Positions 1-6,884 of a DNA stretch of 32,318 bases are shown piece after piece. The notes under the pieces are model-generated. The model ran no database searches, had not been told where the DNA came from, and was given only the letters and a program-made list of their open reading frames with translations. Position 1 is the first letter of the stretch, and the number at the start of each line of letters is the position of its first letter. This stretch comes from JAZSNL01 sp045536365 (GTDB taxonomy: Bacteria; Bacillota_I; Bacilli_A; ML615J-28; CAG-313): assembly GCA_045536365.1 (NCBI GenBank), contig JAZSNL010000005.1, positions 1 through 32,318 on the forward strand. The letters run 5' to 3'. The translations under genes were made by a program, and so were the position numbers.

Positions 1-57
1 ATAGCAATAAAAAACTATATTAACTATTTCAACAATCAAAGATTAGCTTATTCCCTA

Positions 58-100
58 AAATATAAAACCCCCATTCAGTATAGAACTGAACAGGGGTTTA
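58..100 (-). terminator. Intrinsic terminator after frr
   Basis: Reading leftward, AAACCCC pairs with GGGGTTT. The stem is extended by TTCAGT/ACTGAA plus two wobble pairs around a 5-nt loop, and is followed by TTTTATATTTTA. It lies about 75 nt beyond the frr stop and probably ends the rpsB-tsf-pyrH-frr transcript. The remaining bases 1-57 and 101-174 show no gene. Confidence 0.85.
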
Positions 101-174
101 CATGATTGTTTTTTTGTGTCTACTTTTACTTGACTATTTCAATTTAAAATGTTGGTGTTATATTTTAATTTTAA

Positions 175-732
175 TTAAATTGACATTATATCTTTTTCTT
201 TTTCAGAAGATAATTTATCAATTTCATCAGTATACTTATCAGTTAATTTTTGAAGTTTATCACTATTTTTCTTTAATTCATCTTCAGTAATTTCACTATT
301 CTTTTCCATTTTCTTAAATTGTTCCATTCCATCACGACGAATATTACGAACAGCAACTTTCTTTTCTTCAGCAACTTTCTTAACTTGTTTTACTAATTCT
401 TTTCTTGTTTGTTCTGTTAATGCTGGGATAGGAATACGAATTACATCACCATCATTAATTGGATTAAATCCAAGATCAGCAGCAAGAATAGCTTTTTCCA
501 TAGCTTTTAAAATTGATTTATCATATGGTTTAACAAGAATTGTTCTAGGGTCACTTGCAGATACGCTAGCTAATTGATTAATTGGCATAGCTGAACCATA
601 ATAATCAACCATAACATTATTTAAAATTGCAGGATTTGCTTTACCAGTACGAATTGTTTGAAAATCTCTCTTCATTGATTCAACTGCTTTTAGCATTTTT
701 TCTTCACATTGATTTAAAATTTGTTGTGGCAT
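175..732 (-). CDS. frr: Ribosome recycling factor
   Basis: Ribosome recycling factor, which with EF-G splits the post-termination ribosome. At 185 aa it has the normal family length. The family signature is visible near the N-terminus (FQTIRTGKANPAILNNVMV, then the YYGSAMPINQLASVS stretch), followed by IPIPALTEQTRKELVK and a long helical C-terminal part rich in Lys/Glu. The start is preceded by AAAGGAG. It is the last gene of the leftward rpsB-tsf-pyrH-frr set, 11 nt after pyrH, which is the usual Firmicutes order. A strong hairpin terminator follows. Nothing unusual was seen. Confidence 0.97.
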   Translation of the reverse strand: MPQQILNQCEEKMLKAVESMKRDFQTIRTGKANPAILNNVMVDYYGSAMPINQLASVSASDPRTILVKPYDKSILKAMEKAILAADLGFNPINDGDVIRIPIPALTEQTRKELVKQVKKVAEEKKVAVRNIRRDGMEQFKKMEKNSEITEDELKKNSDKLQKLTDKYTDEIDKLSSEKEKDIMSI

Positions 733-743
733 AATTTTCTCCT

Positions 744-1454
744 TTATTTTTTAGATTCAATAATAGTTCCTATTTCAGGATTTTCATAAGCTCTTTTAAT
801 ATTTCCTTCAACGTTCATATCAAATACAACCATTGAAATATTATTTTCATTACAAATTGTTGCGGCAGTAAGATCCATTACCTTTAACTCGCCTTCAATA
901 ATTTGATCATATGACATTTTTGAAAAACGCACAGCATCTTTATTAGTTCTTGGATCTGATGAATAAACTCCATCAACACCATTTTTAGCCATTAAAATTA
1001 ATTCAGCATTTACTTCAGCTGCTTTTAACGCAGCAGTTGTATCTGTAGTAAAGAATGGACTACCAGTTCCACCAGCAAAGATTATAACTGTTCTTTTTTC
1101 TAGATGTTCTAAAGCTTCACGTCTTGTATAAGTATCAACAACTGCAGGTACTGCTATCATACTCATAACTTTTGTAGGAACAGATATATTGTTTAATGCA
1201 TTTTCTAAAGCTAGAGCGTTAAGAATAGTTCCTAACATTCCCATATAATCAGCTTTAGCTTGTTCCATATGATTTTTTTCAGCATCTCTTCCACGCCAGA
1301 TATTTCCAGCACCAACAATGATACCTAATGAAACACCTGTTTCATATAATGCCTTAATTTCAGAGGCTATTTCTTGAACTTTATCAGCATTGATTCCTTT
1401 ATAATCAGTTCCACTTAAAGCTTCACCACTAATTTTTAAGATTATGCGTTTCAT
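744..1454 (-). CDS. pyrH: UMP kinase
   Basis: Uridylate kinase, making UDP from UMP and ATP for pyrimidine nucleotide synthesis in the cytosol; an amino acid kinase family member of usual length (236 aa). Seen are the N-terminal phosphate loop region (KRIILKISGEALSG), the glycine-rich IIVGAGNIWRGR motif, the FAGGTGSPFFTTDTTAALKA motif and KNGVDGVYSSDPR. The start follows a clear AAGGAGG. It lies 20 nt after tsf and 11 nt before frr, so it is almost certainly cotranscribed with both. The family is allosterically controlled by UTP and GTP; that is family knowledge, not visible here. Confidence 0.97.
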   Translation of the reverse strand: MKRIILKISGEALSGTDYKGINADKVQEIASEIKALYETGVSLGIIVGAGNIWRGRDAEKNHMEQAKADYMGMLGTILNALALENALNNISVPTKVMSMIAVPAVVDTYTRREALEHLEKRTVIIFAGGTGSPFFTTDTTAALKAAEVNAELILMAKNGVDGVYSSDPRTNKDAVRFSKMSYDQIIEGELKVMDLTAATICNENNISMVVFDMNVEGNIKRAYENPEIGTIIESKK

Positions 1455-1474
1455 ATAAGCCTCCTTATAAATTA

Positions 1475-2353
1475 TTATTTTTGATATGCAGCAGCTTGAG
1501 CAGCAACTTCTGCAGCGAAGTCATCATTACGTTTTTCCATACCTTCGCCTACAGCGTAACGAGCGAATTTAACAGCTTTTGCATTATGACTTGCTAAATA
1601 TTGTTGAACTGTCATACCTGGATCTTTAACGAATGGTTGATCAACTAAGCAAATTTCTTTTTTGAATTTATTTAATCTACCAACAACCATCTTTTCGATA
1701 ATATTTTCAGGTTTACTAGCATTAGCTTCATCAGCTTTAATTTCAGCTGCGATAACTTTTGCTTCATGATCTAATTCTTCTTGAGAAATTTCTGTGCTAT
1801 CTAAATAACGAGGATTGTGCATTGCAACATGCATACAGATATCTTTTGCGATAACTTCATCAGCACCTTCGATTACAGAAACAACAACGATTTTACCACC
1901 ATTGTGTTTATATAAACCAAATGTTTGATTATCTTCTTTAGTAACTACAGCAACACGACGTAAGCTAATTTTTTCACCGATAGTAGCAGTAGCTGCAACG
2001 ATTAATTCTTCAGCGCCAGCTTTTAAAGCTTCTTCTGCAGATTGGCAATTATTAGCTACACAAATTTCACCAACTTGTTTTAATAAAGTAATGAATTTTT
2101 CGTTTTTAGCAACGAAGTCAGTTTCAGAATTTAATTCATATAAATAAGCAGTATTACCAGCGAATACAACATCACATAAACCTTCAGCTGCAATTCTATC
2201 AGCTTTTTTAGCTGCTTTAGCAATACCTTTTTCTCTTAACCAGTCAACAGCTGCATTAATATCGCCATTACATTCAGTAAGAGCTTTTTTGCAGTCCATC
2301 ATACCAGCGCCAGTTTTATCTCTTAATTCTTTGATTTTAGCTGCACTAACCAT
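1475..2353 (-). CDS. tsf: Elongation factor Ts
   Basis: Guanine nucleotide exchange factor that regenerates EF-Tu-GTP. It is 292 aa, typical of bacterial EF-Ts. The N-terminal UBA-type domain carries the hallmark ELRDKTGAGMMDCKKALTE, followed by VDWLREKGIAKAAKKADR, and the core has ELNSETDFVAKNEKF, the motif that contacts EF-Tu. The C-terminal part contains LVDQPFVKDPGMTVQQYL. The ATG is preceded by AAGAGGT. It sits 13 nt after rpsB and 20 nt before pyrH in the conserved ribosomal order. Confidence 0.97.
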   Translation of the reverse strand: MVSAAKIKELRDKTGAGMMDCKKALTECNGDINAAVDWLREKGIAKAAKKADRIAAEGLCDVVFAGNTAYLYELNSETDFVAKNEKFITLLKQVGEICVANNCQSAEEALKAGAEELIVAATATIGEKISLRRVAVVTKEDNQTFGLYKHNGGKIVVVSVIEGADEVIAKDICMHVAMHNPRYLDSTEISQEELDHEAKVIAAEIKADEANASKPENIIEKMVVGRLNKFKKEICLVDQPFVKDPGMTVQQYLASHNAKAVKFARYAVGEGMEKRNDDFAAEVAAQAAAYQK

Positions 2354-2366
2354 TTTTATTTACCTC

Positions 2367-3257
2367 TTATTCTTCAGTTTTTGCTTCTTCAGCATTAGCT
2401 TCTACTTCTTCAGGTTTAGCTTCTGCTTTAGGAGCTCTTTTTTTAGGAGCTTCGCCTTCTTTTCTTGGGCGAGGTTTTCTATTTTCTTTATGTTCTCTTG
2501 GAGCTCTAGGTGCTCTTGGAGCTTTTGGAGCTTCTTCTTCAACTTCTTTTTCTGGTAATGTATAAGGTTCAACAGCAACACCGTTACCTTCTAATACAGC
2601 GTTAGCCATAACACCAACGATTAATTTAACAGCGCTAACTGCATCGTCATTACCTGGAATAACGTAATCAACTTCATCTGGATCACAGTTAGTATCTACT
2701 AATGCGAATACAGGAATACCTAATTTGTGTGCTTCTGCAACTGCATTGTGTTCAGTTTTAGGGTCAACTACAAATAATGCACCTGGTAATTGTTGCATTG
2801 TTTTAATACCACCAAAGAATCCTTCTAATTTAGCCATTTCTTTTTTAATAGCGATTACTTCTTTTTTAGGTAATTGTTCAAAAGTTCCATCTTTTTCCAT
2901 TTCTTCATATTTATAAAGTTTTGCAATTGATCTACGGATAGTTTTGAAGTTAGTCATAGTTCCACCTAACCAACGTTTATCAACGTAGAATTGTTCAGCT
3001 CTTGTAGCTTCTTCTTTAATAATGTCTTGAATTTGTTTTCTAGTACCAACGAATAATACTTTATTATTATTACGTACGATATCTACCATTGCAGCGTAAG
3101 CTTCTTCAATCTTATCTGCAGTTTTTTGAAGGTCGATGATATAAACATCTTTTCTTTCTCCAAAAATATACTCTTTCATTTTAGGGTTCCAACGGCGAGT
3201 ATTGTGACCGAAATGAACACCAGCTTCTAGTAATTGCTTCATTGTAATTACAGCCAT
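2367..3257 (-). CDS. rpsB: 30S ribosomal protein S2 with charged C-terminal tail
   Basis: Small-subunit ribosomal protein S2. The S2 signatures are MKQLLEAGVHFGHNTRRWNP near the start, FVGTRKQIQDIIKEEA, YVDKRWLGGTMTNFKT, and PGALFVVDPKTEHNAVAEA. The frame is open a further 48 codons upstream, but the homologous N-terminus (MAVITMKQ) and a GGAGG ribosome site decide the start at 3257, giving 296 aa. That is longer than the usual 230-260 aa because of a low-complexity tail of about 55 residues (repeated PRAP, Lys/Arg-rich, then Glu/Ala-rich). The upstream in-frame stretch is better read as an RNA leader. tsf, pyrH and frr follow. Confidence 0.96.
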   Translation of the reverse strand: MAVITMKQLLEAGVHFGHNTRRWNPKMKEYIFGERKDVYIIDLQKTADKIEEAYAAMVDIVRNNNKVLFVGTRKQIQDIIKEEATRAEQFYVDKRWLGGTMTNFKTIRRSIAKLYKYEEMEKDGTFEQLPKKEVIAIKKEMAKLEGFFGGIKTMQQLPGALFVVDPKTEHNAVAEAHKLGIPVFALVDTNCDPDEVDYVIPGNDDAVSAVKLIVGVMANAVLEGNGVAVEPYTLPEKEVEEEAPKAPRAPRAPREHKENRKPRPRKEGEAPKKRAPKAEAKPEEVEANAEEAKTEE

Positions 3258-3366
3258 TTTAATTTTCCTCCATTTTTTATTTTGTTTTTGGCCTCCAAGA
3301 AAGTCATCATATACCGCCACCTTAGCACTAGACGACATACTCTTCTCTTGTGTGTATTTTTTGCCA
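3258..3366 (-). promoter_or_regulatory. rpsB 5' leader, possible autoregulatory RNA
   Basis: About 109 nt separates the predicted transcription start from the rpsB ATG. On the RNA strand, GUCGUC (3331-3336) can pair with GAUGAC (3303-3308) around a 22-nt G-rich loop, and UUGG-AGG-CCAA (3288-3298) forms a small hairpin just before an A-rich stretch and the ribosome site. Such leaders often bind the encoded ribosomal protein; that role is inferred here. Confidence 0.5.
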
Positions 3367-3372
3367 TTACTT

Positions 3373-3401
3373 ATTATAACATATTTGTCTTTAAAATACA
3401 A
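3373..3401 (-). promoter_or_regulatory. Promoter for rpsB-tsf-pyrH-frr
   Basis: Leftward -10 TATAAT (3373-3378) is preceded by TG one base upstream (extended -10), with a TTGTAT -35 (3396-3401) at 17-nt spacing. It lies between the GNAT gene and the rpsB leader. Confidence 0.65.
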
Positions 3402-3411
3402 ATGATATTAT

Positions 3412-3897
3412 CTATTTTTTCAATAAAGTTACAAATGTTAAACCCTCATGCTCAATTTCATAATCAATTATTTCAAAACCTAATTGTTGATAGAATCTAA
3501 CATTGTACTCTTCTTCAAATATTGTATCAACATACCACTTCTTAACTATTGGATTTTCTTTAAAAACTCCTGATAAAACCTCTTTACCTAATCCTAAAGA
3601 GCGATATTCTTCTTTTAAATAAAACTGTGCTATTTTTACTACACTATCTTGTTCATCAATTAAAAACCAAAAAATACCGCCTATTAATTCACCATTTTCA
3701 TTATTAAGAATTTTATAATACTTACCATATCGATAATTAATATTAAATAAAATTCTCTTTTCATTCATATGATACGGATTACTATCAAAATCCCCATATT
3801 TATCTGAATATTTTTTAAAAGCCTTTTTTTGTAATTCTAATAATTCTACCGCATCTTCAGCTGCAGCAAGAACTAAATTTACATGTTCTAACTTCAT
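3412..3897 (-). CDS. GNAT family N-acetyltransferase
   Basis: A 161-aa protein of the GCN5-related N-acetyltransferase fold, which transfers acetyl from acetyl-CoA to an amine; the substrate is unknown. The core is visible: strand GGIFWFLID, strand VVKIAQFYLKEEYR, the acetyl-CoA loop RSLGLGKEVL (an RxxGxG/A-type motif), and the C-terminal VRFYQQLGFEIIDYE with the conserved Tyr and GF. The start is preceded by GAGG at about 9 nt. It lies between xerC and the rpsB promoter, where Bacillus carries clpQ, clpY and codY. It may be cotranscribed with xerC (29 nt gap). The family assignment is firm; the function is not. Confidence 0.85.
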   Translation of the reverse strand: MKLEHVNLVLAAAEDAVELLELQKKAFKKYSDKYGDFDSNPYHMNEKRILFNINYRYGKYYKILNNENGELIGGIFWFLIDEQDSVVKIAQFYLKEEYRSLGLGKEVLSGVFKENPIVKKWYVDTIFEEEYNVRFYQQLGFEIIDYEIEHEGLTFVTLLKK

Positions 3898-3926
3898 TTT
3901 ACATTTCCTCGCTTAACGAATATTTC

Positions 3927-4925
3927 CTATTTAATTCTATTTGTTTCTCTTGGATGACTTCCCATATAAGCCTGTTTAATCTTTTCTTTTGACACATGTG
4001 TATAAATTTGTGTACTAGATAAAAAAGCATGACCCAACATTTCTTGTACACTTCTTAAATCAGCTCCTCCATCTAACAATTGAGTAGCAAATGTATGCCT
4101 TAACATATGCGGACTTACATGAGTTTTACTCGCAGTTTTTTCAATAATATTATCAAGAATAACCCTTACTCCTCTAGGAGTTAAAGGTCCTCCTCGATGA
4201 TTAACAAACAAAATTTCTGTTGCGTTTAATTCATTTTTTAATATCAATTCAGGTCTTCCCATATGAATATAATCCTTCAAACATAAAATACATTGTTCAT
4301 TTAAAGGAACATATCTTTCCTTATGACCTTTACCAAATACCTTAACTACCTCATTAGGAAAGTCTAAATTTTTTTCTTCTAGAGCACACAATTCGCTTAC
4401 ACGAAGACCTGATCCATATAACAATTCTAAAATTGCACGGTCTCTTTTTCCTATTGCAGTAGTAGTATCAATAACATCAAACATCTCCTTTATCCCATTA
4501 GGATACACTAATTTAGGTAAAGGTTTATCTTTTTTTGGTCCATCAACATCATCAAACGGGTTCTTATCACAATATCCGTTTTCCATTAAAAAATGATAGA
4601 AGCTTCTCAAACTAGAAAGTTTTCTAGATATTGAACTTTTTTCATATTTTCTAGTAAATAAATACGCAATATAATTAGTCGCAATATTAGTATCAATAAC
4701 TGAAAAAATACTACCATAACTATCAGACTTTAAAAAATCAATAAAATCTTCTACATCATCAAGATAACTTTTGACTGTATAAGGAGAATAATTTCTTTCA
4801 ACCAACAAGTAATTACGATACTTTTCTAAAGCTTCAGCTGTTCTATCAACCGTTACTTTTTTAACTGGTTTAGTAGTTGTTGGTTTAGTCTTAGGTCTAA
4901 CATTCTTTCTTACTTGCGGTTTCAT
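3927..4925 (-). CDS. xerC: Tyrosine recombinase XerC/CodV type
   Basis: Site-specific tyrosine recombinase, most likely the XerC-type partner that resolves chromosome dimers at dif. All six catalytic residues are visible: R175 (GSGLRVSELC), K199 (VFGKGHKERYVP), H273 and R276 (SPHMLRHTFA), H299 (MLGHAF) and nucleophile Y308 (STQIYTHVSKE). An N-terminal SAM-like core-binding domain spans about residues 28-115. At 332 aa it carries an extra Lys/Pro/Thr-rich N-terminal tail of about 25 residues. It follows trmFO by 12 nt, as codV does in Bacillus, which argues for a housekeeping recombinase and not a phage integrase. Confidence 0.9.
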   Translation of the reverse strand: MKPQVRKNVRPKTKPTTTKPVKKVTVDRTAEALEKYRNYLLVERNYSPYTVKSYLDDVEDFIDFLKSDSYGSIFSVIDTNIATNYIAYLFTRKYEKSSISRKLSSLRSFYHFLMENGYCDKNPFDDVDGPKKDKPLPKLVYPNGIKEMFDVIDTTTAIGKRDRAILELLYGSGLRVSELCALEEKNLDFPNEVVKVFGKGHKERYVPLNEQCILCLKDYIHMGRPELILKNELNATEILFVNHRGGPLTPRGVRVILDNIIEKTASKTHVSPHMLRHTFATQLLDGGADLRSVQEMLGHAFLSSTQIYTHVSKEKIKQAYMGSHPRETNRIK

Positions 4926-4937
4926 ATTTTCTCCTTT

Positions 4938-6248
4938 CTATAAATTTTCTTTTAATTTATTAATTGAATCAATTGCTCTTTTTACGTAAGCCTGCTTTCT
5001 TTCATGTTTTCTAACTTTTCCATCAAGTGGTGCAAAAATACCAAAATTAACATTCATTGGATCGAACTTATCATTTTCATCCATTTGATGATAATGATTA
5101 CTAATATAGTTTGCAAGAGAACCAATTGCAGTCGTAGAATCTAAATCTAAAACATCTTTTCCTTCTAAATATCTTGCCATATTAATTCCAGCAATAAGTC
5201 CACTTGCTGCAGATTCAACATATCCTTCAACACCTGTCATTTGTCCAGCAAAGAATATTCTTTTATCTTTTTTTAATTGATATCCATGATTTAATAATTT
5301 AACTGAACAAAGATATGTATTTCTATGCATAACACCATATCTTACAATATTAGCTTTTTCTAATCCAGGAATTAAAGATAATAACTTCTTTTGTGCATCA
5401 AACTTTAAATGAGTTTGAAAACCAACTAAATTATATAAAGTACCTTCTTTATTATCTTGTCTTAACTGAACAACCGCATAAGGCCATCTACCAGTTCTTG
5501 GATCATCTAATCCAACAGGTTTCATCGGTCCAAATAATAAAGTTTGTCGTCCCCTGCTTGCCATTTCTTCAATCGGCATACAACCTTCAAATACTTTCAT
5601 TTCAAATTCATGAGGAACAACCCTATCAGCACTCATTAAATAATCATAGAATTTATTAAATTCCTCTTCATTCATCGGACAATTCAAATATGCAGCTTCT
5701 CCTTTATTATATCTTGAAGCAAGAAAAACAATATCCATATTAATTGATTCCTTTGTTACTATTGGAGCTACCGCATCAAAGAAATATAAATATCCTTCAC
5801 CTAACAAATTACCAATTTCTTCATGTAAAGAATCACTTGTTAATGGTCCTGACGCAATAATAACTTCTCCTTCAGGAATCTTAGTTACCTCTTCATTAAT
5901 AATATTAATATTAGGATTATTCTTTAATTCATTAGTTATATATAAAGAAAACCCTTCTCTATCAACCGCTAAAGCACCTCCTGCTTCAACCCTTGTCGCA
6001 TCAGCAGCTTTCATTATTAAAGAATCTAACATTCTCATTTCTTCTTTTAATAACCCAACCGCATTTTCAATACCAGCAGCACGCAAAGAATTACTACAAA
6101 TCAATTCTGCGAATCCTCCTGTAGTATGAGCTGGAGTCATCTTCTTCGGTCTCATTTCATATAAATCTACTAAATATCCTCTTCTTGCAAGTTGATAAGC
6201 TGCTTCACTACCAGCTAAACCTGCCCCTATTACTGTTACTTTTTTCAT
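4938..6248 (-). CDS. trmFO: tRNA m5U54 methyltransferase TrmFO (folate/FAD-dependent)
   Basis: Methylenetetrahydrofolate-tRNA-(uracil-5-)-methyltransferase, which makes m5U54 in the T-loop of tRNA using folate and FAD. The N-terminal FAD-binding Rossmann motif VIGAGLAGSEAAYQLARRG is clear. It is followed by ELICSNSLRAAGIENAVGLL, EAGGALAVDREGF, and CMPIEEMASRGRQTLLFGPM, and near the C-terminus GQMTGVEGYVESAASGL, all characteristic of the family. I chose the ATG at 6248 (436 aa) because GAGG lies 9 nt upstream; the earlier ATG at 6257 abuts that site. A good promoter lies just upstream. xerC follows after 12 nt. Confidence 0.95.
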   Translation of the reverse strand: MKKVTVIGAGLAGSEAAYQLARRGYLVDLYEMRPKKMTPAHTTGGFAELICSNSLRAAGIENAVGLLKEEMRMLDSLIMKAADATRVEAGGALAVDREGFSLYITNELKNNPNINIINEEVTKIPEGEVIIASGPLTSDSLHEEIGNLLGEGYLYFFDAVAPIVTKESINMDIVFLASRYNKGEAAYLNCPMNEEEFNKFYDYLMSADRVVPHEFEMKVFEGCMPIEEMASRGRQTLLFGPMKPVGLDDPRTGRWPYAVVQLRQDNKEGTLYNLVGFQTHLKFDAQKKLLSLIPGLEKANIVRYGVMHRNTYLCSVKLLNHGYQLKKDKRIFFAGQMTGVEGYVESAASGLIAGINMARYLEGKDVLDLDSTTAIGSLANYISNHYHQMDENDKFDPMNVNFGIFAPLDGKVRKHERKQAYVKRAIDSINKLKENL

Positions 6249-6270
6249 ATAATTCATCCTCTTTATATAT

Positions 6271-6299
6271 ATTATACTAATTTTTTCATATTTTTACAA
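6271..6299 (-). promoter_or_regulatory. Promoter for trmFO-xerC
   Basis: Leftward TTGTAA (6294-6299), 17-nt spacer, TATAAT (6271-6276), about 22 nt before the chosen trmFO ATG. The same TTGTAA-N17-TATAAT arrangement occurs at 23161-23189. Confidence 0.75.
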
Positions 6300-6324
6300 G
6301 TCTTTTTTATGATTAATTACATAA

Positions 6325-6362
6325 AGAAAAAAGAAGAAACATTAACAATTTGTTAATGTTTC
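6325..6362 (-). terminator. Intrinsic terminator after the LysM gene
   Basis: A perfect 12-bp stem (GAAACATTAACA / TGTTAATGTTTC, 3-nt loop) is followed leftward by TTCTTTTTTCTTT. It starts 7 nt beyond the LysM gene stop. Confidence 0.85.
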
Positions 6363-6368
6363 AAATTC

Positions 6369-6836
6369 TTATAAATAGATTCTATTTCCCGTTTTTAACC
6401 ATGTACTCGCATTTGCACGTAACAATTGTTCAGCAGTACGATTAGTATTATCAAGAATTGTTTCAACAGTATCATTATTCTTAACTACATAAACATTATC
6501 AAGAGGAATTTTAATCATTTGATTAGGAACTAATTTCATTTTACTAAAATCATTATATTCACCTATTAATTTAGGTTCGATATTAAATTTTTTCGAAATT
6601 GATTCAATTGTATCTCCTTCTTTAGTCATATAGTTTTCAAAATAATAATCATTAGACATAGCTGCAGGAACTAATAAAACTTGTCCTGGATAAAGAGTAT
6701 TAGTAGTCAACATATTCGCATCCATAATATCAGCTACAGTTGTTCCATATTTTTTAGAAATACTATATAAAGTATCTCCTTTTTTTACAGTATACTCATC
6801 ATACTTAACTCTTAATCCATATTTAGATAAATTCAT
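6369..6836 (-). CDS. Triple-LysM protein without signal peptide
   Basis: A 155-aa protein made almost wholly of three LysM-type modules. Module 1 is about residues 14-57 (YTVKKGDTLYSISKKYG ... PGQVLLVP), module 2 about 64-112 (KEGDTIESISKKFNI ... PNQMIKIPL), and module 3 about 114-155, more divergent (YVVKNNDTVETILDNTNR). LysM binds peptidoglycan or related glycans. No signal peptide or transmembrane segment is seen, so a role inside the mother cell on the forespore surface (SafA/SpoVID-like) is possible but inferred. The ribosome site is strong (GGGGGTG). It lies 48 nt downstream of thrS and is closed by a terminator. Confidence 0.85.
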   Translation of the reverse strand: MNLSKYGLRVKYDEYTVKKGDTLYSISKKYGTTVADIMDANMLTTNTLYPGQVLLVPAAMSNDYYFENYMTKEGDTIESISKKFNIEPKLIGEYNDFSKMKLVPNQMIKIPLDNVYVVKNNDTVETILDNTNRTAEQLLRANASTWLKTGNRIYL

Positions 6837-6884
6837 TATTTCACCCCCTAAATTATATTATGAGAGGATGAATAAATTGGTGAA

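Noticed and set aside
102..290. Plus-strand 62-aa frame over the frr 3' end
   Set aside because: Low-complexity Leu/Tyr product, no ribosome site, starts in a terminator and runs antisense to frr.
3258..3401. In-frame 48-codon N-terminal extension of rpsB
   Set aside because: S2 proteins start at the MAVITMKQ-type N-terminus, a GGAGG site fixes the start at 3257, and the extension would run through a structured leader.
3927..4925. Tyrosine recombinase as a sign of a prophage or integrative element
   Set aside because: Its position directly after trmFO matches housekeeping codV, and no phage genes, att repeats or tRNA target are present.
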